56,676 bases of DNA from Cellulosimicrobium sp. Marseille-Q4280 (GCF_943181405.1 NZ_CALPBY010000010.1:1-56676); one strand, 5' to 3'. Shown: positions 17,238-25,446, numbered from the stretch's first letter. Numbers and translations are program-made. Notes: generated by a model not told the origin, from the sequence alone.

Positions 17238-18055
17238 GCGCCGTCCTCGACGAGGACCCCCTGGGTGCGGCCGTTCGTGTCCACGAGGACCGTGCCGCGC
17301 GCGGTGCGCTTCGTGTGCAGGGCACGGGCCCCGCGCTCGACGCCGATGAAGCTCGCGACGAACTCGGTCGCGGGGTTCTCCAGGATCTCGCTCGGCGAGC
17401 CGACCTGGGCGATCTTCGCGCTCTTCTCGAGGATGACGACCTGGTCGCCGAGCAGGAACGCCTCGTCGACGTCGTGCGTGACGAACACGATCGTCTTCTG
17501 CAGCTCCTGCTGCAGCCGCAGGGTCTCGGTCTGCAGCTCGGCGCGGACGATCGGGTCGACGGCGCCGAAGGGCTCGTCCATGAGGAGGATGTTGGGGTCG
17601 GCGGCCAGGGCGCGTGCGACGCCGACGCGTTGCTGCTGCCCGCCCGAGAGCTGGCTCGGGTACCGCTCGGCGAGCGTCCTGTCGAGCCCCACGGTGTCGA
17701 GGAGCTCGAGCGCGCGGTCGCGCGCGACCCGCTTCGGGGTCTTCTCGAGCCGCAGGACGGTCGTCACGTTGTCCATGACCGTGTGGTGCGGCAGCAGCCC
17801 CCCGTTCTGCAGGACGTAGCCGATGCCGCGGCGCAGCCGGACCGGGTCCTTGTCCGCGATGGGCTCGCCGTCGATCTCGATGACGCCGGCCGTCGGGTCG
17901 ACCATCCGGTTGATCATGCGCAGCAGCGTGGTCTTGCCGCTGCCCGACGACCCGACGAGCACCGTCGTGCGGTGCGGTGGCACGACGAGGCTGAAGTCGT
18001 CGACCGCGGCGGTGCCGTCCGGGTAGGTCTTGCTGACCGAGCGGAATTCGATCAC
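17234..18055 (-). CDS. Osmoprotectant ABC transporter ATPase
   Basis: A 273-residue nucleotide-binding subunit. Walker A VGSSGSGKTT, Q-loop VLQNGGL, signature LSGGQQQR, Walker B ILLMDEPFGAVD and the switch histidine FVTHD are all present. The C-terminal tail is short and lacks the two CBS domains that act as osmosensor in OpuA-type ATPases, so any salt gating must come from elsewhere. GTG start with GGAGGAAG 9 bp upstream. It is the first gene of the operon. The 18056-18334 leader region contains no clear consensus promoter. Confidence 0.94.
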   Translation of the reverse strand: MIEFRSVSKTYPDGTAAVDDFSLVVPPHRTTVLVGSSGSGKTTLLRMINRMVDPTAGVIEIDGEPIADKDPVRLRRGIGYVLQNGGLLPHHTVMDNVTTVLRLEKTPKRVARDRALELLDTVGLDRTLAERYPSQLSGGQQQRVGVARALAADPNILLMDEPFGAVDPIVRAELQTETLRLQQELQKTIVFVTHDVDEAFLLGDQVVILEKSAKIAQVGSPSEILENPATEFVASFIGVERGARALHTKRTARGTVLVDTNGRTQGVLVEDGA

Positions 18056-18334
18056 GGGGCACTTCCTCCGAGCCTCGGTGGTTCCGGCGTCCCAGCCGAT
18101 CACAGTCGGCGGGCGCGCGCGAGCCGGTCGCGGGGCGCGGCGCGGATCGTTACCCGACCGTATGTCTTTCGGCGGTTCGTCGCGTTCGCACCGGTCCGTC
18201 CCGATGGCGTCGTCGAGCCGGTGAGGCCGGCCCGGCGTCGTCGGCCTGGCGTGTCCTGGGGGGAGAGTGCGCGGGCCTGGTGCGTCGTGGGCCCGGGTGC
18301 CGAGGCATGGAGCCGTGACGGTCCGGAGACGGCA

Positions 18335-18364
18335 GCAGGGCCCCTCGCGAACGAGGGGCCCTGC
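18335..18364 (-). terminator. Terminator downstream of tRNA-His
   Basis: A perfect 13-bp stem (GCAGGGCCCCTCG, 18335-18347, with 18352-18364) closed by a CGAA tetraloop, 7 bp beyond the tRNA-His 3' end on the minus strand. Confidence 0.8.
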
Positions 18365-18371
18365 GCGCTGG

Positions 18372-18445
18372 GGTGAGTAACGGGACTTGAACCCGCGACC
18401 CCCTGGACCACAACCAGGTGCTCTACCAGCTGAGCTATACCCACC
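18372..18445 (-). tRNA. tRNA-His (GUG anticodon)
   Basis: Acceptor stem GTGGGTA/TACTCAC, anticodon stem CCTGG/CCAGG around TTGTGGT (anticodon GTG), T-loop GTTCAAGTC. The extra G at position -1 (base 18445) pairs with the discriminator C (18372), the identity element of histidine tRNA. CCA is not encoded. Confidence 0.96.
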
Positions 18446-18529
18446 ATGTGCGACCCACCCGGAGCGGCGGACCACCGACCGGGGCGTGAGCACCGGCCGT
18501 CGAAAAGTGTACTAGGTCCGCGAGGGGGT

Positions 18530-19231
18530 TCAGGACCGCGTGGCGTCGTCGGTCGTCCCGGGGTCTGTGACGGTGGCCACGGCGGGCTCCTCGGGGATCG
18601 GAGCGACGGGTCGGGCGACGGAGGACGCCTTGACCCGCGCGGCGATCTGCCGGGCGGTCGCCGAGTCCGGTCCCGGCTGGGGGACGAAGACGGCCTCGCG
18701 GTAGTAACGGAGCTCGTCGATGCTCTCGAGGATGTCGGCGAGCGCCCGGTGGCCGCCGTTCTTCTCCGGCGACGCGAAGTAGGCCCGCGGGTACCAACGG
18801 CGGGAGAGCTCCTTGACGGAGGACACGTCGATGATCCGGTAGTGCAGGTGGCTCATGAGAGCGGGCATGTCGCGGTCGAGGAACCCCTTGTCGGTGCCCA
18901 CGGAGTTGCCGGCGAGCGGTGCCTTGCCCGGCTCGGGGACCCAGGTGCGGACGTAGTCGAGGACGCGCTGCTCCGCCTCCGCGAGCGTGAGCCCGGACTC
19001 GAGCTCGTCGAGCAGGCCCGACGTCGTGTGCATCTGACGCACGAAGTCGCCCATCTGCTCGATCGCCTCTGCGGGCGGTCGGACGAGGACGTCCACGCCC
19101 TCGCCGAGCACGGTGAGCTCGGAGTCGGTGACCACGGCGGCGACCTCGACGAGGGCGTCCGCGCCCAGGTCGAGTCCGGTCATCTCGCAGTCGATCCAGA
19201 CGATGCGTTCGTTGGCGTTCACGGGACTCAC
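18530..19231 (-). CDS. orn: Oligoribonuclease
   Basis: 3'-5' exonuclease that degrades 2-5-nt RNAs (and pGpG in other bacteria) to mononucleotides. DEDDh motifs are complete: [10 protein letters not shown] (ExoI, residues about 13-22), HTTSGL with the following acidic residues, and the C-terminal [11 protein letters not shown] with the catalytic His. The protein is 233 residues against about 181 in E. coli; the extra length is a Pro/Ala/Val-rich C-terminal tail. The start GTG lies 7 bp after TAGGCT on the minus strand, so translation is probably leaderless. Confidence 0.96.
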   Translation of the reverse strand: MSPVNANERIVWIDCEMTGLDLGADALVEVAAVVTDSELTVLGEGVDVLVRPPAEAIEQMGDFVRQMHTTSGLLDELESGLTLAEAEQRVLDYVRTWVPEPGKAPLAGNSVGTDKGFLDRDMPALMSHLHYRIIDVSSVKELSRRWYPRAYFASPEKNGGHRALADILESIDELRYYREAVFVPQPGPDSATARQIAARVKASSVARPVAPIPEEPAVATVTDPGTTDDATRS

Positions 19232-19238
19232 GCCCGAC

Positions 19239-19244
19239 AGCCTA
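19239..19244 (-). promoter_or_regulatory. -10 element of orn (leaderless)
   Basis: TAGGCT on the minus strand, separated from the GTG at 19231 by 7 bp with no ribosome site. Confidence 0.5.
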
Positions 19245-19302
19245 GTCGCGGGAGACCCGGAGGGATTCCCGGTGCGCGGTCCGCACCGCGCCCGGGGACG
19301 AC

Positions 19303-19352
19303 GAAGGCCCCGGCTGCGCGGACCGTGACGGGTCCGGGTGGCCGGGGCCTTC
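19303..19352 (-). terminator. Terminator of the 49-residue small gene
   Basis: GAAGGCCCCGGC (19303-19314) pairs perfectly with 19341-19352 around a 26-nt loop. It lies 56 bp beyond the small gene's stop codon and upstream of orn, consistent with ending the small transcript. Confidence 0.6.
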
Positions 19353-19408
19353 GGGGTGAGCCGCGATCCGTCGAGGAGGGTCCCCGTGCGGTGCGCGGTC
19401 GGTACGTG

Positions 19409-19558
19409 TCATGCGGTGCGCCGCGGCAGGCGGGCCTGCCGGGTGCGTGCCGGGACGCGGGTGGTCGTGCGGCGCAGCTGCTCACGGCGCAGGGTCTGCT
19501 CCTGCAGCTGCTCGCGGCGGCTGAGGGCCGCCACGTCGAACGTGATGAGGGGATGCAT
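19409..19558 (-). CDS. Small basic protein, 49 residues
   Basis: Not recognised. The sequence begins MHPLITFDVAALSRREQ and continues as an Arg/Gln/Leu-rich helix (REQLQEQTLRREQLRR) with heptad-like spacing, then a basic Thr/Arg/Pro tail. Almost every codon ends in G or C, as in real genes here. The ATG at 19558 is preceded by only a weak ribosome site (ACGAGAG). The gene sits alone between orn and the divergent PAP2 gene and is followed by a good terminator. The amphipathic, strongly cationic composition would suit nucleic-acid or membrane-surface binding, but that is inference. The 19559-19782 spacer shows no clear promoter for it. Confidence 0.55.
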   Translation of the reverse strand: MHPLITFDVAALSRREQLQEQTLRREQLRRTTTRVPARTRQARLPRRTA

Positions 19559-19770
19559 GGTGTGTGCTCTCGTGACGTCGGAATGCTGGGCCTGGCCGGA
19601 CCCTCCACCGCCCGGTACGGACCGGACGGACGTCACCGCGGTGTGTGACCACAGAACCACGCGCGGCACGGAGGGCGCACCTGATTTACGCGCAGGGCGT
19701 CGACGCCGCGGCGGCCGGGCGACCGTCGGCACGCGCACCGGTCCGACCTGCGAGGACGTGCGGCACTGCG

Positions 19771-19776
19771 TAGCGT
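19771..19776 (+). promoter_or_regulatory. -10 element of the PAP2 gene (leaderless)
   Basis: TAGCGT ends 6 bp before the ATG at 19783; no ribosome site intervenes. Confidence 0.5.
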
Positions 19777-19782
19777 CCGGGG

Positions 19783-20574
19783 ATGAGCGGCGTGGAGGAG
19801 CGGGGCGAGGTGGTCGACGGGAGCGGGGCGCCGTCGGAGGGTGCGGGCCGCGAGCGTGCTCCGCAGGGCGAGGAGCGACGGCCGGCGTCCCAGGTGCTGG
19901 CCCTCGTGTGGCCCGGGGTCGCGCTCGTCGTGCTCGGTGTGCTCGGGTTCGTCGTGCTGCTGGACGCGGTGCGCGACCGCGACGACCTGTGGCAGCTCGA
20001 CGATCCCCTCCTCGAGTGGCTGGTCGCGCACCGGACCCCGGCGGTGACGTCGGTGCTCACGGTCGTGACGAACCTCTTCGGGCCGTTCGTGCTGCCTCTC
20101 CTGGTCGCCGTCGGCTGCGTGGTGTGGGCGCGACGCTCCGGGACCTGGTGGGAGCCCGGACTGCTCGCGGGCGCGATGGTGCTGGCCACGCTCACGTCGA
20201 CGGTGCTCAAGGCGTTGATCGCGCGTCCGCGCCCTCCGGGCGAGTCGATGGTCGTCGCGGGGGTCGAGCGGTCCTTCTCCTTCCCCTCGGGCCACACGAT
20301 CGGTGCGGCGACGCTCGTCCTCGTGGGCGGCTACCTCGTGTGGCACCGGCACCACAGGGGGCGGCTGCTCGCCGGGTGGGCCCTGGCGTCGGTCGTCGTG
20401 GTGGGGGCGGTCGCGGGGAGCCGGCTCTACCTCGGGTACCACTTCCTCACCGACGTGCTGGCCGGGATCTCGCTCGCCGTGGCCGTGCTCGGAGTCGTCG
20501 TGGTCGTGAGCCGGCTGCACGACGCCTCCGCCGCGAGCGGAAGTGCTCCGGGGACGACGACCGGAGAACGCTAA
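19783..20574 (+). CDS. PAP2-family membrane phosphatase
   Basis: A 263-residue integral membrane lipid-phosphatase-type protein (undecaprenyl-pyrophosphate or phosphatidate phosphatase family). The three catalytic blocks are intact: KALIARPRP, SFPSGHT and SRLYLGYHFLTDV, the last two carrying the catalytic histidines. About six helices follow a charged 35-residue cytoplasmic N-terminus. Its stop codon lies inside the left arm of the palindrome that controls the next gene. Confidence 0.92.
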   Translation: MSGVEERGEVVDGSGAPSEGAGRERAPQGEERRPASQVLALVWPGVALVVLGVLGFVVLLDAVRDRDDLWQLDDPLLEWLVAHRTPAVTSVLTVVTNLFGPFVLPLLVAVGCVVWARRSGTWWEPGLLAGAMVLATLTSTVLKALIARPRPPGESMVVAGVERSFSFPSGHTIGAATLVLVGGYLVWHRHHRGRLLAGWALASVVVVGAVAGSRLYLGYHFLTDVLAGISLAVAVLGVVVVVSRLHDASAASGSAPGTTTGER

Positions 20575-20611
20575 AGAAGTCTTGCGCAAGGGTTCTTTAG
20601 CGTTGTAGCGT
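20567..20611 (+). promoter_or_regulatory. Palindromic operator and promoter of the ArsR-MFS operon
   Basis: AACGCTAAAGAA (20567-20578) and its exact inverse (20593-20604) flank a second palindrome CTTGCGCAAG (20581-20590). The whole 38 bp is symmetric except for GT/GG beside the centre. A -35 TTGCGC (20582-20587) lies in the centre and a -10 TAGCGT (20606-20611) just after, 18 bp apart, so a bound repressor would cover the promoter. The -10 ends 7 bp before the regulator's ATG (leaderless). The same structure could also terminate the PAP2 transcript. Confidence 0.75.
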
Positions 20612-20618
20612 CCCTCGC

Positions 20619-21245
20619 ATGAGCCCATCCGCGCCGCAGCCCGGCCGTGAACCCCTCGTCACGTCCGACCCGGAGCGCATGCGTGCCCTTGCGCACCCCC
20701 TCCGGCTGCGCATCCTGTCCCTCCTCGACGACGAGGGCGATGTCACCGCCACGCGGTGTGCCGAGGCGACGGGGGAGTCGGTCGCCAGCTGCTCGTTCCA
20801 CCTGCGGATGCTCGCCAAGTACGGCTTCGTGGAGGCAGCCGAGCGGCGCGGCAAGGAGAAGCCGTGGCGCGCCGTCGGTCAGGGCCGCCGGACCCGCTTC
20901 GACCCGGACGTCCCGGGGTCCCTGCCGGCGGCCGGAGCCGTGGCCGCGCTGCTCCTCGACCAGGAGGCCGGCCGTGTGCGCGACTGGCTGGCGCGCGCCG
21001 GTTCCGAGGCGCCGGAGTGGCTCCTCGCCTCGACGCTCACCACGGCGTCGTTCTGGGCCACGCGCGACGAGCTCGCCGACCTCGCACGCGAGGTCGAGGC
21101 GCTGACCGACCGGTTCGCCGGGCGGTGGGACGACCCGTCGCTGCGGCCTGCCGGGTCGCGGCCGGCGCGCCTGCTCGGCGTCGTCAACGCGGACGTCCCG
21201 GCGCGCCGCGACGGCACGCCCCCCGTCGCGGGAGACGCCCGATGA
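20619..21245 (+). CDS. ArsR-type winged-helix transcriptional regulator
   Basis: A 208-residue DNA-binding regulator. The N-terminal winged helix (about residues 18-85) shows RMRALAHPLRLRILSLLDDEG, the recognition-helix region ESVASCSFHLRMLAKYGFV and the wing RGKEKPWRAV. The rest is an alpha-helical ligand or dimer domain not recognised. It overlaps the MFS gene by 4 bp (ATGA), so it probably represses both genes through the 38-bp palindrome covering its own promoter and responds to a substrate of the pump. Confidence 0.88.
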   Translation: MSPSAPQPGREPLVTSDPERMRALAHPLRLRILSLLDDEGDVTATRCAEATGESVASCSFHLRMLAKYGFVEAAERRGKEKPWRAVGQGRRTRFDPDVPGSLPAAGAVAALLLDQEAGRVRDWLARAGSEAPEWLLASTLTTASFWATRDELADLAREVEALTDRFAGRWDDPSLRPAGSRPARLLGVVNADVPARRDGTPPVAGDAR

Positions 21246-22546
21246 GCGGCGAGGGCGCAGGGGCGCCGTCGGCACCCACCGCCGACGCCGGTCCCGCGCG
21301 CACTCCTGGCACGTCCGCCCGGGCCGGCGCCGTCGACGCGCGGACCGCCCTGCGGTCGCGCCCGTTCCGGCTCCTCACCGTCGGCTGGGCGTTCACGAAC
21401 TTCGCCGACTCGGTCCTCGCGATCATCCTCGCCGTCTGGGTCAAGGACCTCACCGGGTCGAACGGTGCCGCCGGGCTCGTGTTCGCCGCCCTCGGGCTGC
21501 CCGCCCTCGTCTCGCCCGTCCTCGGCCAGGTCGCGGACCGCGTGTCGCGGCGGCGGATGCTCGTCGTGTCGTACCTCGTGGGCGCGCTGACGCTCCTGCT
21601 GCTCCTCGCGGTGCGCGGGCCGGGCCAGGTGTGGCTCGTCTTCGCCGTCACCGTCGTGTACTCGGGCGTGGGCTTCGCCACGGCCGCGGCGCAGTCGGGG
21701 CTGATCCGCGACATGCTGCCCGACGACGCGCTCGCGCCCGCCAACGGCCGGCTCACGACGATCGACCAGGTGTTCCGGCTCCTCATGCCGGTCGTCGGCG
21801 CCGGGGCCTACGCGCTCGCAGGTCCGGTCCCGCTCGTCCTCGCCGCGTCGGGGGCGTTCGGGGTGGCCGTGCTCGTCGTCGGGCGGATCACGCTCGTCGA
21901 GACGCCGCCGACCGCGGCGGCGGACCGCGAGCCGTTGCTCGCGGAGGCCACCGCGGGCTTCCGGCACCTCGTGCGCACGCCTCCGCTGGGCGCACTGACC
22001 GTCGCCCTGGTCGTCGCCTTCGCGGCCGTCGGGCTGCTCAACGCGGTGAGCTTCGCGATCATCGAGGACGGGCTCGGTCTCCCGCCCGAGCTCCTGGGAC
22101 CGATCTCGTCGGTGCAGGCCGTGACCGCGATCGTCGCCGGGCTCACCGCGGCACGGCTCGTCGCCCGCTGGGGTGCGCAGCGGCTCGTGGCGGTCGCGCT
22201 CGTCGTGCTGGGCCTCGGCGTCGTCCCGGCGCTCGGGTCGCACCTCGTCGCGATCATGGTCGGCCTCGGCGCTGTCGGGCTGGGCGTGACGTGGGCGATC
22301 GTCGGCTTCGTCACGGAGCGGCAGCTGCGCACGCCCGCCGGGCTGCAAGGGCGCGTGTCCGCGGCGACGAACATGCTCCTCAACGTCCCGCAGCTCGCGA
22401 TGACGGTGCTCGGTGCGGCGCTCGTCGGGGTGGTCGACTACCGCGCGATGCTCGTCGTCACGGTCGTCACCATCCTCGCCGCCGCCGTCCTCGCGCTCCG
22501 CGGCCGCGCCACCTCGCCGAGGAAGGACCCCGCCTCCGCGAGGTAG
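21242..22546 (+). CDS. MFS transporter
   Basis: A 434-residue major facilitator with 12 predicted helices after a 35-residue disordered N-terminus. The loop 2-3 signature appears as GQVADRVSRRRML. Resembles actinobacterial MFS exporters of the MFS_3/enterobactin-exporter-like type. Co-transcribed with the ArsR-type regulator, which suggests efflux of a toxic compound or antibiotic. The stop codon TAG lies inside the first full unit of the 21-bp minisatellite, and a degenerate unit lies within the last codons, so the repeat appears to have grown from the gene's 3' end. Confidence 0.92.
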   Translation: MSGEGAGAPSAPTADAGPARTPGTSARAGAVDARTALRSRPFRLLTVGWAFTNFADSVLAIILAVWVKDLTGSNGAAGLVFAALGLPALVSPVLGQVADRVSRRRMLVVSYLVGALTLLLLLAVRGPGQVWLVFAVTVVYSGVGFATAAAQSGLIRDMLPDDALAPANGRLTTIDQVFRLLMPVVGAGAYALAGPVPLVLAASGAFGVAVLVVGRITLVETPPTAAADREPLLAEATAGFRHLVRTPPLGALTVALVVAFAAVGLLNAVSFAIIEDGLGLPPELLGPISSVQAVTAIVAGLTAARLVARWGAQRLVAVALVVLGLGVVPALGSHLVAIMVGLGAVGLGVTWAIVGFVTERQLRTPAGLQGRVSAATNMLLNVPQLAMTVLGAALVGVVDYRAMLVVTVVTILAAAVLALRGRATSPRKDPASAR

Positions 22547-22703
22547 TACCCCGGTAGCGCGAGGAAGTACCCCGGTAGCGCGAGGAAGTACCCCGGTAGC
22601 GCGAGGTAGTACCCCGGTAGCGCGAGGTAGTACCCCGGTAGCGCGAGGTAGTACCCCGGTCGACGACAGCGGTACTACCTCGGCGTACTGCGGTACTACC
22701 TCG
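22537..22703. repeat. 21-bp minisatellite with inverted copies
   Basis: Five full units and one partial unit of CGCGAGGWAGTACCCCGGTAG run head to tail from 22537 to 22659; units 2 and 3 carry A and the others T at the variable site. Two inverted partial copies GGTACTACCTCG follow (22671-22682, 22692-22703). A decayed unit precedes the array inside the MFS gene. The array sits between convergent genes (MFS and bioN). Confidence 0.9.
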
Positions 22704-22709
22704 CTCGTC

Positions 22710-23318
22710 TCAGTCGTCGAGGCCCCGGGCGCGCAGCGCGTCCCCCGTCGCGTCGGCGTGGCGCAGTGAGGCGACGACGAGCGGGACGGCGTACGCGCGG
22801 ACGTCGTGATCGCGTCCCCGCGCGCGGCACGCGTCCCGCACGCGCCCCGCGAGCGCGGCGACCACGGGGACGGCGCGCACGGCCAGCGAGAGGACGAGGG
22901 CGACGCGCGCGACGTCGAGGCCCGCCCGACCGAGCGGCCTCAGGCCGCGCTCGATCGCCGCGAGCACGTCGGACGAGCGTGTCGTGACGAGCACGAGACC
23001 GGCCAGCGCGACGAGGACGACGAGGCGAGCGGTGAGCACGACGGCGGGCACGGGGCCCAGCGTGAACCACTGCACGGCGAGCAGCAGCGGGACGACGACG
23101 CGCAGCGCCCGGACCTGGCTCCACAGCACGCGCGGGCCGGCTCCCGCGAGCGCGTAGAGCGCCACGACGGCGAGCGCGGCGACGCCGACCGCGAACGGGT
23201 CGCCGAGCAGGAGGACGCCGGTGCCCGCGACCGCGAGCCCCACGAGCTTCGCACCCGCCGGCGCGCGGTGGAGGGGTGAGGTACCCGGGCGGTACGCCGC
23301 CACGGAAGGGCCGCTCAT
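22710..23318 (-). CDS. bioN: Biotin ECF transporter transmembrane subunit BioN
   Basis: EcfT-family protein of 202 residues with four to five helices, ending with the coupling-helix region RARGRDHD and the ALRARGL motif that contact the ATPase. BioN joins the S-component BioY to the ATPase BioM for biotin uptake. The ATG overlaps the bioM stop. Assignment to biotin rests on bioY in the same operon. Confidence 0.88.
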   Translation of the reverse strand: MSGPSVAAYRPGTSPLHRAPAGAKLVGLAVAGTGVLLLGDPFAVGVAALAVVALYALAGAGPRVLWSQVRALRVVVPLLLAVQWFTLGPVPAVVLTARLVVLVALAGLVLVTTRSSDVLAAIERGLRPLGRAGLDVARVALVLSLAVRAVPVVAALAGRVRDACRARGRDHDVRAYAVPLVVASLRHADATGDALRARGLDD

Positions 23319-24217
23319 CGGGTTCCGTCCTGCGCACCCCGCGACTCCCGGACCTGCGTCGCGGCGGGCGGCCGCAGAGCCGTGGCCGGCACGGACGACG
23401 ACGGGAGGTCGTCGTCGACGAGGCGGCGGTAGTGGGCGAGCGCCGGGCCGGGCTCGTCGTCGGCCACGACCCGGCCGTCGTCGACGACGAGGACGCGGTC
23501 CATGGCGGACACGATCTCAAGGTCGTGCGAGACGAGGACGACCTGCTGGGGCAGCGACGCCAGCTCGGCCGCGACGCGGCGGGTGTTGCGCCGGTCGAGC
23601 AGGGTCGTCGGCTCGTCGGCGACCACGAGGTCGGGCTCGGTGACGAGCACGGACGTCAGCGCGAGGAGCTGCTTCTGCCCGCCGGAGAGCAGGTGCGCCG
23701 GATGGTCGGCGTGGTCCGCGAGCCCGCGAGCCTCCAGGGCGTCGCGCACCCGGGCGTCGCGCGCGGCACCGGCCGGGACCTTCCGCAACGAGTAGGCGAC
23801 GTCCTCGGCGACCGTCGGCATGACGATCTGCGCGTCCGGGTCCGTGAACACGAAACCGACGCGGCGTCGTACCTGCGCGCCGTGCCGCCGGGTGTCGAGG
23901 CCGTCGACGAGCACGCGGCCGGTCGTCGGCACGACGAGCCCGTTGAGCAGCCGGGCGAGCGTGCTCTTGCCCGAGCCGTTCGCCCCGACGACGCCGATGC
24001 GCCGTTCGCGCAGCACCAGGTCGACGCCGCGCAGCACGTCGCGCTCGCCGAGGCGGACGTGCACGTCCTCGAGGGTCACGACGCAGCCGGGCACCCCGCG
24101 CATAGGACGCTCGTCCTCGGACCGGCCGCTCGTGCCGTCACCCGGCAGGTTGCTCGCGCCGTCGCCCGGCAGGTCGCTCGAGCGACGGTCTCGGGCGCGT
24201 GCGGACGGCCACCTCAT
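23315..24217 (-). CDS. bioM: Biotin ECF transporter ATPase BioM
   Basis: CbiO-type ABC ATPase: Walker A VVGANGSGKST, Q-loop region FVFTDPDAQIVMPTV, signature LLSGGQKQL, Walker B LVVADEPTTLLD, switch VLVSHD. I set the start at the ATG overlapping the thiolase stop (ATGA, 24217), giving 300 residues; the first 38 are a low-complexity stretch with a repeated LPGDG, so the internal ATG at 24103, which has a GAGGA site, is a real alternative. The C-terminal tail past about residue 265 is also disordered. Confidence 0.9.
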   Translation of the reverse strand: MRWPSARARDRRSSDLPGDGASNLPGDGTSGRSEDERPMRGVPGCVVTLEDVHVRLGERDVLRGVDLVLRERRIGVVGANGSGKSTLARLLNGLVVPTTGRVLVDGLDTRRHGAQVRRRVGFVFTDPDAQIVMPTVAEDVAYSLRKVPAGAARDARVRDALEARGLADHADHPAHLLSGGQKQLLALTSVLVTEPDLVVADEPTTLLDRRNTRRVAAELASLPQQVVLVSHDLEIVSAMDRVLVVDDGRVVADDEPGPALAHYRRLVDDDLPSSSVPATALRPPAATQVRESRGAQDGTR

Positions 24218-25446
24218 CGGACCACCTCCACGAGCGCCGCGACGCCGAGGCCTCCGCCGACCGCAGCGGTCGCGAGCCCGCGCGTCCCCGCCGGGGCGCC
24301 CGCGCGCACGAGGCGGGAGAACAGCCGGACGACCGACACGGCCCCGCTGGCACCCCACGGGTGGCCGAGAGCGAGCGCCCCGCCGTCGGCGCACACGCGC
24401 TCGTCACCGCCGAGCGGGTCGAGGCCGAGAGCGTCGGTGACGGCGAGCACCTGCGCCGCGAACGCCTCGACCATCTCGACGGCCGCCAGGTCGTCGACCG
24501 ACCAGCCCGCCCGGTCGAGCGCGGCCCGCGTCGCGGGCACCGGGCCCCAGCCCGGCTCGGCGGGGTCGCACCCGACCGTCGCCGAGGCGACCAGGCGCAG
24601 CCCCGGGACCCCGAGCACACGGCGGACCGCCTCGGGGACGACGGCGACCGCCGCCGCGCCGTCGCTCACGGGGCTCGAGGTGCCGGCCGTCACCGTCCCG
24701 TCGGGCGTGAACGCCGCCGGCAGCCGTGCGAGGCGCGACCCGTCGAGACGGCGCGCCCGCTCGTCGCGGTCGAGCCGCCCGCGGCCCGCCGTCGGCACGC
24801 GGGACGGCCCGGCCTGCGGCGCACCGACGCCGACGACCTCCGCGTCGAACCGACCCGCCGCGTGCGCGGCGAGGGCTCTGGCGTGGCTGCGGACGGCGTA
24901 GGCGTCCTGTCGCTCCCTCGTCACCGTGCGCCGTCGGGCGAGGGCGTCGGCCGCCGCGCCCATCTGCGGGTCGGCCCACGGCACGGGCGTGAAGGCCGCG
25001 CGCGCATACCCGGCGGGCGCGCCGCGGAACGTCCGGGCCGGCGCCGTCGACGCGCTCTCCGTCCCGCCCGCGAGGACGAGCCGGGCGTCGCCCGCACGCA
25101 CCTGCTGGGCGGCGAGCAGGACCGCAGCGAGCCCGGAGGCGCACTGCCGGTCCACGGTGAGTCCCGGGACGCGGACGCCCAGCCCCGCGGCGAGCGCCGC
25201 GACCCGCGCGACGTTGCCGCCCGGTCCCGTGCAGCACCCGAGCACGACGTCGGCGACGGCGCCCTCGACGCCGGCCGCGCGCGTGTCGTCGGTGACGGCC
25301 CGCAGCACCGCGGCGGCGAGGTCGACCTCGGTGCGCGCGCGGTGGCCGTAGCCGGCCGTGCCGATCCACGTGCGCCGGGCGGCGACGACCACGGGAGCGT
25401 CCTCCGCGACCCCGGAGCTCGCTCCGAGCGCGGTCCGGGCCGTCAC
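24214..25446 (-). CDS. Thiolase-family protein lacking standard catalytic residues
   Basis: A 410-residue thiolase fold. The nucleophile motif VDRQCASG (Cys102) and GGALALGHPWGASG (His362) are present. The usual NEAFA asparagine is valine (MVEAFA, Val326) and the C-terminal base cysteine of CxGGGxG is alanine (TAAVGGG, Ala395). Loss of both would impair classical Claisen or thiolytic chemistry, so a changed reaction is likely. It lies between the ligase and bioM with 4-bp overlaps. Bacillus subtilis has a similar set, yhfS (thiolase), yhfT (acyl-CoA ligase) and the BioY homologue yhfU, so a role in acyl or pimeloyl precursor handling for biotin is plausible but unproven. Confidence 0.85.
   Translation of the reverse strand: MTARTALGASSGVAEDAPVVVAARRTWIGTAGYGHRARTEVDLAAAVLRAVTDDTRAAGVEGAVADVVLGCCTGPGGNVARVAALAAGLGVRVPGLTVDRQCASGLAAVLLAAQQVRAGDARLVLAGGTESASTAPARTFRGAPAGYARAAFTPVPWADPQMGAAADALARRRTVTRERQDAYAVRSHARALAAHAAGRFDAEVVGVGAPQAGPSRVPTAGRGRLDRDERARRLDGSRLARLPAAFTPDGTVTAGTSSPVSDGAAAVAVVPEAVRRVLGVPGLRLVASATVGCDPAEPGWGPVPATRAALDRAGWSVDDLAAVEMVEAFAAQVLAVTDALGLDPLGGDERVCADGGALALGHPWGASGAVSVVRLFSRLVRAGAPAGTRGLATAAVGGGLGVAALVEVVR

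Noticed and set aside
22537-22659. CRISPR-like array
   Set aside because: Units are contiguous with no unique spacers and no cas genes are near.
22413-22769. Frame through the minisatellite giving repeated GSTPVAR heptads
   Set aside because: Antiphase to the MFS gene, no start signal, and periodic only because 21 is a multiple of 3.
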